The position numbers were made by a program, and so were the translations under genes. DNA of 11,378 bases from CABMGU01 sp035292785. GTDB taxonomy: Archaea; Nanobdellota; Nanobdellia; Woesearchaeales; ARS49. Below, one piece after another: positions 6,758 to 11,378 of the stretch (the first letter of the stretch is position 1; every line of letters begins with the position of its first letter). The stretch is from the NCBI GenBank assembly GCA_035292785.1, contig DATDPK010000030.1, positions 1 through 11,378 on the forward strand. Reading direction: 5' to 3'. The notes beneath the pieces were generated by a model. That model searched no databases. It was not told the DNA's origin and saw nothing but the letters and a program-made list of their open reading frames with translations.

Positions 6758-7272
6758 TTTGATATCAAATTCTCATAGCCCTTCGGCAATTTCAAAAAAC
6801 CCTCAATAATGAGCTTCCGGGCTTCTGACTCAGAAACCCCCCTGCTCGTCAAATAAAAGATTTTTTCAGGATTAATAGGACTAATAGTTGCAGAATGAGA
6901 AGCCTTAACCTCATCTGCCTCAATTTCCAGCGAAGGAATAGCCTCTGCCTGAGCGCTGTCATCCAACAACAAGAAATGCTGCTCAACAAAACTATCACTG
7001 AGCTGACCGTGCTTAGGAATAACGACTTTAGCGTGAGACACTGCACTCTGCGCTTTTCCAAGAACACCACGCACATTAACCCGAGACTTAGTGCGCACAG
7101 CATCGTGAACTATCGTCAACTGACTCTGAATATTGCCGGACATAAAAATCTCCTCAACTTGAACCTCTGCGCCCTCACCTGACAAACGGATAATGCGCTG
7201 TGAAGACTCAGGACTATCGTGAACTAAAACTATCTGCTTTTTCTCGCCTGCAGGAACAGTTAATTCAATCAT
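6745..7272 (-). CDS. sufD: compact SufD, Fe-S assembly complex subunit
   Basis: A SufB/SufD-family protein of only 175 residues, against roughly 400 or more for SufD of bacteria. What is left is the C-terminal part of the beta-helix core (about 1-115) and the conserved C-terminal helical domain: SLEIEADEVKASHSAT (114-129) and KIFYLTSRGVSESEARKLII (137-156). This tail is clearly paralogous to the end of the SufB encoded next to it. H126 in KASHSAT is the probable equivalent of the SufD His that works with a SufB Cys at the subunit interface. There are no cysteines at all. There is no sign of a frameshift: the gene is flanked by an ATGA overlap with sufB and a 13-nt overlap with sufS. It should pair with SufB in a SufBC2D complex using SufC. 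Confidence 0.92.
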   Translation of the reverse strand: MIELTVPAGEKKQIVLVHDSPESSQRIIRLSGEGAEVQVEEIFMSGNIQSQLTIVHDAVRTKSRVNVRGVLGKAQSAVSHAKVVIPKHGQLSDSFVEQHFLLLDDSAQAEAIPSLEIEADEVKASHSATISPINPEKIFYLTSRGVSESEARKLIIEGFLKLPKGYENLISKWQT

Positions 7273-8669
7273 CCCAAACTGCCCTCCATTTCCAACTGGA
7301 TAAGCTTGTTCAACTCAACAGCATACTCCATAGGCAATTCTTTAGTAAACTCTGCAATAAAACCAAGAACAATCATAGCTAATGCTTCACTTTCTGAAAG
7401 ACCACGAGACCTAAGATAGAATAACTGCTCCTCGCCAATCCTGCCAACAGTCGCCTCGTGAGCAATAGTTGCTGAAGGCTCCTCGATTTTCATCGTAGGA
7501 TAAGTATCAGACCTTGAATGCTTGTCAAGCAACAAAGCATCGCACTTGACAGAACTCGTGACATTCTTAGCGCCTTTCACAACCCTTAACAAACCACGAT
7601 AACTCGACCTTCCGCCATCCTTGCTGACAGATTTTGAAATAATTCTTGAACTCGTATTTGACGCCAAATGAATAGCTTTTCCACCAGCATCCTGATGCTG
7701 AGCCTTGCCAGCATATGCAACACTCAAAATATCAGCTTTAGAACCTTCACCTTTCAAAATAACACAAGGATACTTCATTGTTAGTTTACTTCCTAAATTA
7801 CCGTCAATCCACTCAACAGTCGCATTCTTGTAAGCCATAGCACGCTTTGTGACAAGATTGTAAACATTGCTTGACCAATTCTGAATAGTTGTGTAACGAA
7901 CCTTTGCACCCTCAAGAGCAACAAGCTCAACAACAGCAGCGTGCAAGCTATCAGTGGAATAAACAGGAGCAGTACAACCCTCAATATAATGAACTTCAGC
8001 ATCCTTATCAACAATAATTAAAGTTCGTTCAAACTGGCCAACATTCTTTGCATTAATCCTGAAATAAGCCTGCAATGGAACCTTTACTTTAACGCCAGGC
8101 GGAATGTAAATGAATGAACCGCCAGACCAAACAGCAGTATTCAAAGCAGCAAACTTATTATCGCCCGCGGGAACAATTGTTGCAAAATACTTTTTGAAGA
8201 TTTCGGGATACTCTTTCAAAGCAGTATCTGTGTCGGTGAAAACCACTCCCTGCTTTGCCAAATCTTCTCTGAGCTTATGGTAAACTGTCTGAGATTCATA
8301 CTGGGCGCCAACACCGCCTAAAAACTTCTGCTCTGCCTCAGGAATACCCAAACGGTCAAAAGTCTTCTTAATGCCAGCAGGAACATCATCCCAATTATGC
8401 GAAGTCTTATCCGTAGGGCTGAAAAAATAAGTATACTTGCCAAAATCAATATCCTTCAAATTACCGCCCCACTCAGGCATAGGCTTGCTTAGAAATATTT
8501 TTAACGCCTTCAAGCGCAAGTCAAGCATCCACTGAGGCTCGTTCTTTATCTTGGAAATCTGCCTGACAACATCCTCAGAAATGCCTTTTTTCGTCTTGAA
8601 AACATAACTCTCAGGATCCCTGAAACCATACTTCTTCTCATAATCATTGTTCAAAATAGTCAAGCTCAT
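7269..8669 (-). CDS. sufB: SufB, core scaffold of the SUF Fe-S assembly complex
   Basis: A 466-residue scaffold subunit where the nascent cluster is built. Conserved residues visible are C232 in IEGCTAP (sulfur entry, E. coli C254), C376 in VKCDALLL (E. coli C405) and H404-E405 in AHEATVGR (E. coli H433/E434). Other family blocks are GFRDPESYVF (15-24), GGVGAQYESQTVYH (118-131), NTAVWSGGSFIYIPPGV (177-193) and LRSRGLSESEA (419-429). The length is close to normal and all key residues are intact. The start overlaps the sufC stop and the stop overlaps the sufD start, each by ATGA. It should form a heterodimer with the short SufD, driven by the SufC ATPase. An alternative SufB-SufB homodimer, as in archaea with only SufBC, cannot be excluded. 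Confidence 0.97.
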   Translation of the reverse strand: MSLTILNNDYEKKYGFRDPESYVFKTKKGISEDVVRQISKIKNEPQWMLDLRLKALKIFLSKPMPEWGGNLKDIDFGKYTYFFSPTDKTSHNWDDVPAGIKKTFDRLGIPEAEQKFLGGVGAQYESQTVYHKLREDLAKQGVVFTDTDTALKEYPEIFKKYFATIVPAGDNKFAALNTAVWSGGSFIYIPPGVKVKVPLQAYFRINAKNVGQFERTLIIVDKDAEVHYIEGCTAPVYSTDSLHAAVVELVALEGAKVRYTTIQNWSSNVYNLVTKRAMAYKNATVEWIDGNLGSKLTMKYPCVILKGEGSKADILSVAYAGKAQHQDAGGKAIHLASNTSSRIISKSVSKDGGRSSYRGLLRVVKGAKNVTSSVKCDALLLDKHSRSDTYPTMKIEEPSATIAHEATVGRIGEEQLFYLRSRGLSESEALAMIVLGFIAEFTKELPMEYAVELNKLIQLEMEGSLG

Positions 8670-9394
8670 ACAGCCACCAACTTGTAACCATTCTTTTCAA
8701 CATCCAACGCCAATTTGGAATCACCGCTTGCAACAATTTTACCATCAACAATAACGTGAACAAAATCAGGCTTCAAATAATTCAACAACCTTTGATAATG
8801 AGTAATTACTAAAAGGCCAAAAGCAGGACCTCTTAACGCATTAACTGCTTTTGACAACAACTGCATACTATCAACATCAAGACCAGAGTCAAGCTCATCA
8901 AGAACCGCCAAAGAAGGCTTCAAAGTCAGCAACTGCAAGACTTCAGCACGCTTTTTCTCACCACCAGAAAAACCAACATTCACATCACGCTCGATAAAAG
9001 ACTTGTCAACACCTAACAAAGAAAGATTGGCATCCAAACGCTTCTTGAAATCAATAAAAGAAAGCTTAGCATCACCCAGCTTTGCAAGAGTAAACAAAAA
9101 CTTAGACAAGCTTAAGCCCTGAACTTCCAAAGGATTCTGGAAAGCAAGGAAAAGACCAAGCTTTGCACGCTCATCAGGAGACAAGCTCAAAATGCTCTTG
9201 CCATCAATTAAGATATCACCTTGCTCAACCTTATATTTCGGATGACCTGCAAGAACATAAGACAAAGTGCTTTTGCCACTGCCATTAGGGCCCATCAAAG
9301 CGTGAACCTCGCCAGGATTGACAACTAAAGAAATGCCTTTCAAAATCTTTTTGCCATCGATAGATATGTGTAGGTCTTTAATTTCCAATTTCAT
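8666..9394 (-). CDS. sufC: SufC, ABC-type ATPase of the SUF complex
   Basis: A 242-residue soluble ABC ATPase that drives shape change of SufB/SufD during cluster assembly. Motifs in order: Walker A GPNGSGKST (35-43, K41), Q-loop Q86, signature SGGEKKR (143-149), Walker B VLDELDSGLD (164-173, catalytic E167) and switch H199 in ITHYQR. The DSGLD block and SGGEKKRAEVLQ are typical of SufC rather than transporters. The start is ATG 9394, 2 nt after the stop of the regulator gene, with GGGTGTGA as ribosome site; a GTG at 9400 would instead give a 4-nt overlap and two more residues. The stop overlaps sufB. It is the second gene of the operon. Confidence 0.96.
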   Translation of the reverse strand: MKLEIKDLHISIDGKKILKGISLVVNPGEVHALMGPNGSGKSTLSYVLAGHPKYKVEQGDILIDGKSILSLSPDERAKLGLFLAFQNPLEVQGLSLSKFLFTLAKLGDAKLSFIDFKKRLDANLSLLGVDKSFIERDVNVGFSGGEKKRAEVLQLLTLKPSLAVLDELDSGLDVDSMQLLSKAVNALRGPAFGLLVITHYQRLLNYLKPDFVHVIVDGKIVASGDSKLALDVEKNGYKLVAV

Positions 9395-9396
9395 CT

Positions 9397-9786
9397 TCAC
9401 ACCCGAGTTATCTGAATAGGAGCACTGTCAAAACAAACATTGCAATTCTTTGGAGCCCCGCCCAATGCTTCGTGCACCTGGCAGATAACGCGCTCACTTC
9501 TAACCAAATGAACAAGCCTCTGCATCTCACGCATCAAGCTAATCTCGCTCGTAATACGCCCTGCAGACTCATTAATTGCAATCTTCAGCTTATCATTGAA
9601 CTTAAGCTGGGAAGCCCTCTTAGAGCTCATATACTGGCTAACAGCAGGCTCTGTAACGCCCAGAAGCTTTGCTATCTCTTTCTGAGATTTGCCAACAGAT
9701 TTCATACAAACAGCAAGCTCCCTACGCAAGGCAGGAAGAACATAAAAGACTTCAATCTCCTGAGGCTGCAGCAAACGGTTAACCAT
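9397..9786 (-). CDS. XRE-type HTH regulator with C-terminal Cys cluster, likely suf regulator
   Basis: A 129-residue DNA-binding protein that heads the suf operon. The HTH is at about residues 33-58 (SQKEIAKLLGVTEPAVSQYM, then SSKRA). A helical stretch follows (about 64-100), then a short cysteine-rich tail: C102, H105, C115 and C118, arranged C-x2-H-x9-C-x2-C. C27 lies in the helix before the HTH. The organisation resembles archaeal XRE-type regulators of COG2522. Three Cys and one His are the ligand set used by the bacterial suf/isc regulator IscR, although that protein has a different fold. The inference is that it binds an Fe-S cluster (or zinc) and adjusts suf transcription to demand. 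Its position as first gene with a TATA box 27 bp upstream predicts autoregulation and a leaderless mRNA. Confidence 0.85.
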   Translation of the reverse strand: MVNRLLQPQEIEVFYVLPALRRELAVCMKSVGKSQKEIAKLLGVTEPAVSQYMSSKRASQLKFNDKLKIAINESAGRITSEISLMREMQRLVHLVRSERVICQVHEALGGAPKNCNVCFDSAPIQITRV

Positions 9787-9805
9787 AGTTAATTAATGGC
9801 TATAG

Positions 9806-9827
9806 TTCCTATATAAACCTATTGGAA
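9806..9827 (-). promoter_or_regulatory. suf operon promoter: TATA box inside an imperfect inverted repeat
   Basis: The minus strand has TTTATATA (9810-9817), centred 27-28 bp before ATG 9786, so the mRNA is probably leaderless. The box lies within the imperfect inverted repeat TTCCnATA-n6-TATnGGAA (9806-9827; 7 of 8 arm positions match), a plausible repressor site covering the TATA box. A palindrome TTAATTAA (9789-9796) lies next to the start codon and could be a second contact or chance in AT-rich DNA. Confidence 0.55.
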
Positions 9828-9831
9828 AAAA

Positions 9832-10674
9832 CTACTTAGAAACGCCCTGCAACCAATACTCAGAAACAGGCTGATACTCAATCCAAGACTGGTCAATCTT
9901 CTCCTGCTTGGCGTTGAGAACCATAACATCAAAGTAAGTCTCACGGAAGTCAATAGAATGCTCGCCTTCAATCTCAATCTTCACAGGAACACCGTAACGC
10001 CTGTCAATACGCAAAATAACACGCTTTCCATCAACCATATAGTGCAAAGAAGGCTGAATGGTCTTTGAGTTGCCACCAATGCTTATAGTCTGAATATTAT
10101 CTTCAACCAAAATGGGCTTTTGATCAGCAAACTCCTCAAGCCACTCAATCGGGCCCTTGTGAGTCCATTTCTCAAAAGAAGTTGATATCGGCTTGTCAAT
10201 GTAATCCTTGCACCTGCTACGCTCGTAATCAAAACTCTTCTCAAGCAAACGGCCTTCCCTTTCAATATTACAATAAGCAACAGCCTCTTTCTTGTCCAAA
10301 TCAACAAAAACATCTGTAATCGGGTTTCCATCCAATTCATATAATTTCAAGAAATAATGACGGACCTTATTGCCATAAATGATAACGACGCGGTCGTCCA
10401 ATAAATAAGCCAAGCCTGTAAATTTCTTCCTTGCCTCAGTTAACAATTGCTGGCCAATCTCGCCAGTTTCAGGAGCAACAACAACTTCTTTCTTCTCAGG
10501 AGGACACTGCTCTAAAGACTCAGCAGTACTGCCATCCCAACACTGCACAACAACCTTTTCTACAACTTCCTTGACAATCTGAGGCTTAGGCTGTTCAACA
10601 GTCACATTTTCCTGAACAGGAACAGCAGGAACACATGCAATCAACAATAAAAGCAATAAAAACAACTGTTTCAT
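9832..10674 (-). CDS. predicted lipoprotein of unknown function
   Basis: I do not recognise a family for this 280-residue protein. The N-terminus MKQLFLLLLLLIACVP is a short lipoprotein signal, with C14 as the likely lipidated residue, so the protein should sit on the outer face of the membrane. A proline/valine-rich linker holds CWDGSTAESLEQCP (45-58), a CxDGS-x-CP module with a probable C45-C57 disulfide that I know as recurring in exported archaeal proteins. The rest (about 70-280) looks mostly beta, with LVEDNIQTISIGG, LHYMVDGKRVILRIDRRYG and PVKIEIEG; C135 and C155 could form a second disulfide. No catalytic motif is seen. The gene lies between tRNA-Tyr and the suf regulator on the same strand, with its own weak promoter. 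A link to Fe-S assembly is not implied. Confidence 0.8.
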   Translation of the reverse strand: MKQLFLLLLLLIACVPAVPVQENVTVEQPKPQIVKEVVEKVVVQCWDGSTAESLEQCPPEKKEVVVAPETGEIGQQLLTEARKKFTGLAYLLDDRVVIIYGNKVRHYFLKLYELDGNPITDVFVDLDKKEAVAYCNIEREGRLLEKSFDYERSRCKDYIDKPISTSFEKWTHKGPIEWLEEFADQKPILVEDNIQTISIGGNSKTIQPSLHYMVDGKRVILRIDRRYGVPVKIEIEGEHSIDFRETYFDVMVLNAKQEKIDQSWIEYQPVSEYWLQGVSK

Positions 10675-10695
10675 AACAAAACAGGAAAAATAGGA

Positions 10696-10705
10696 GAATA
10701 AAAAG
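10696..10705 (-). promoter_or_regulatory. weak TATA-like box of the lipoprotein gene
   Basis: CTTTTTATTC on the minus strand is centred about 27 bp before ATG 10674. The sequence match is poor, but the distance equals that of the other promoters in the window and there is no ribosome site before the ATG. Confidence 0.35.
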
Positions 10706-10727
10706 ATATCGGTGATGGAATGATTAG

Positions 10728-10757
10728 AAAAAAGTACAAGGGCTTGCGCCCCTGCAC
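10728..10757 (-). terminator. hairpin plus U6 downstream of tRNA-Tyr
   Basis: On the minus strand GTGCAGGGGC, loop GCAA, GCCCTTGTAC (10757-10734) form a 10-bp stem with two G-U wobbles and a GNRA tetraloop, followed at once by six T (10733-10728). The stem starts 4 nt after the tRNA 3' end. It has the form of a bacterial intrinsic terminator. In archaea the U-tract alone can terminate, so the stem may also protect or mark the 3' trailer. Confidence 0.7.
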
Positions 10758-10761
10758 TGAA

Positions 10762-10891
10762 TCCCCGCGGCCGGATTCGAACCAGCGACCTTTCGGGCTC
10801 AATGCGGCTGACCCACTTTCATACAAAGTGCATACTCTGTCTGTGGGCGACTGCTCTACAGCCGAATGCTCTGCCATTGAGCTACGCGGGG
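10762..10891 (-). tRNA. tRNA-Tyr (GUA) with a 58-nt intron
   Basis: A complete cloverleaf on the minus strand, 72 nt when spliced. The acceptor stem pairs CCCCGCG (10891-10885) with CGCGGGG (10769-10763), giving the C1:G72 pair that identifies archaeal and eukaryotic tRNA-Tyr, with discriminator A73 (10762) and no encoded CCA. The D arm is GCUC/GAGC with loop AAUGGCA. The anticodon stem UUCGG pairs with CCGAA, and the loop begins CUGUAG with anticodon GUA (10859-10857). The variable loop is 5 nt (AGGUC). The T arm is GCUGG, UUCGAAU, CCGGC. The 5' exon is 10891-10856 and the 3' exon 10797-10762. Position 38 is C rather than the usual A. A TATA-like box 27-28 bp upstream suggests a transcript with almost no 5' leader. 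Confidence 0.95.
10798..10855 (-). other. tRNA-Tyr intron at position 37/38
   Basis: A 58-nt intron at the canonical archaeal site. The bulge-helix-bulge is relaxed: bulges A36 G37^A and AG^C38, separated by a 4-bp position with one U-U mismatch (C32-G, U33xU, G34-U, U35-A). The inner stem pairs GC with GC, then extends through CCCAC with GUGGG. A competing small hairpin CACUUU-GUAUG-AAAGUG lies inside, and CGGCUG of the 5' exon can also pair with CAGCCG of the intron. Splice sites are assigned from this fold and could shift by a base. Confidence 0.8.
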
Positions 10892-10915
10892 ATAAGATAA
10901 GAACGAGAACAGCTG

Positions 10916-10923
10916 TTTAAAAA
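10916..10923 (-). promoter_or_regulatory. TATA-like box of tRNA-Tyr
   Basis: TTTTTAAA on the minus strand is centred about 28 bp before tRNA position 1. The first purine near the expected start is A at 10893, predicting a leader of about 2 nt. The box overlaps the TAA stop codon (10919-10917) of the upstream gene. Confidence 0.55.
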
Positions 10924-11378
10924 TCTTGCGAGCGGAACTTGATTTCAGGCTGGTTAGACACTGCTTCACGTTCCTTGCCCTCAGCAGAAAAACGAACAGC
11001 TGCAACAGGAAGCTTCAAGCCGCCAAGAATGCTCAACTGACTTCTAACCTTGTAAGTCAAAATACGGTGCTCCTTCGGCTCAACAAAATCAATATCCCAC
11101 CTGACAAGCGTGCCGCGATTAGAATGAGGAACAACTTTCGAAGGCGCAAGAATAGTTTCCTTAAACTCCTTGATGACATCAGCCAAACGAGGCACCAAGT
11201 CCATAATTCTAAGATGACGAACAGTCTTATTGCTCCTGTTAACAAACTCAATAACAACTTTTAATTCAGAAATGCCGCCCTCTTCCGTCGACAAAACAGT
11301 AGCGTTCTTGCGGACAACAATAGGACTGCGGAACTTAAAATAAACAACCAAACCAATCACCGCAAGAAGCAACAACCA
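10917..11378 (-). CDS. membrane-anchored protein with beta-type domain, N-terminus beyond window
   Basis: Partial gene: the reading frame is still open at 11378, so the start is outside the window, and the TTG codons near the edge are not credible starts. The visible part (153 codons) begins in a hydrophobic segment, WLLLLAVIGLVVYFKF, that looks like one membrane helix. It continues with about 130 residues that look like a beta sandwich: ELKVVIEFVNRSNKTVRHLR, then a middle part with IMDLVPRL, and ILTYKVRSQLSILGGLKLP. That pattern resembles DUF11/NEW3-like domains of archaeal surface proteins, where strands describe a conserved repeat of secreted proteins; the family assignment is a guess from pattern. 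There are no cysteines. The stop is embedded in the tRNA promoter. Confidence 0.75.
   Translation of the reverse strand, partial: WLLLLAVIGLVVYFKFRSPIVVRKNATVLSTEEGGISELKVVIEFVNRSNKTVRHLRIMDLVPRLADVIKEFKETILAPSKVVPHSNRGTLVRWDIDFVEPKEHRILTYKVRSQLSILGGLKLPVAAVRFSAEGKEREAVSNQPEIKFRSQDF

Noticed and set aside
6745..7272. sufD as a broken pseudogene
   Set aside because: The frame is intact, both ends overlap neighbours in the way of a coupled operon, and the conserved C-terminal motif and His are kept.
10762..10891. tRNA with a long variable arm (Ser, Leu or bacterial Tyr type) if CCGCA is taken as the 3' anticodon stem
   Set aside because: CCGAA further on pairs fully with UUCGG and leaves a normal 5-nt variable loop; the extra bases are an intron, and C1:G72 fits archaeal tRNA-Tyr.
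10671..10920. Open frames on both strands across 10671-10920, one reading PRPDSNQRPFG
   Set aside because: They cover the tRNA-Tyr, its intron and the hairpin; that peptide is a familiar artefact of translating tRNA genes.
11373..11375. TTG at the right edge as the start of the last gene
   Set aside because: The frame stays open to the window end and the TTG lies inside a hydrophobic segment; the real start is most likely outside.

Overview
The window reads as a compact piece of an archaeal genome, most likely a DPANN-type lineage such as Woesearchaeota or Pacearchaeota. The assignment rests on three things. The tRNA-Tyr has the archaeal C1:G72 pair and an intron at position 37/38. TATA boxes sit about 27 bp upstream of start codons, so several mRNAs should be leaderless. 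Intergenic gaps are tiny and the proteins look archaeal. No marker gene here fixes the phylum, so the lineage is inference. All genes but one (a DoxX-like gene) lie on the minus strand.

Left part (1-4453). A Glu/Leu/Phe/Val dehydrogenase, cut by the window edge, follows a small three-cysteine ferredoxin in one operon. Upstream is a second two-gene operon: an M17 leucyl aminopeptidase and a DUF2203 protein overlapping by 8 nt. Next comes an endonuclease IV-like TIM-barrel protein, divergent from the DoxX membrane protein. One shared TATA box lies 27 bp from one ATG and 28 bp from the other.

Central part (4450-9786). This is a full iron-sulfur cluster assembly locus, read right to left: a Cys-rich XRE-type HTH regulator, sufC, sufB, a much shortened sufD, sufS and sufU. 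After an intergenic gap carrying two copies of the palindrome CGGAATTCCG around a TATA box comes an A-type carrier (IscA/HesB) fused to an N-terminal DUF1858 domain. The logic is: SufS takes sulfur from cysteine, SufU receives it, SufBCD builds the cluster, the A-type carrier delivers it, and the regulator probably senses cluster status. Coupling is tight: sufC/sufB, sufB/sufD and sufS/sufU each overlap by ATGA, and sufD/sufS overlap by 13 nt.

Right part (9832-11378). A predicted lipoprotein of unknown function, an intron-containing tRNA-Tyr(GUA) followed by a textbook hairpin plus U6, and the C-terminal part of a membrane-anchored protein with an extracytoplasmic beta-type domain that runs off the window. 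No mobile element, CRISPR array or gene-free stretch over 300 bases was seen. Nothing here is a clearly new system. The most unusual points are the compact SUF machine with its own candidate sensor and operator, and the promoter economy.
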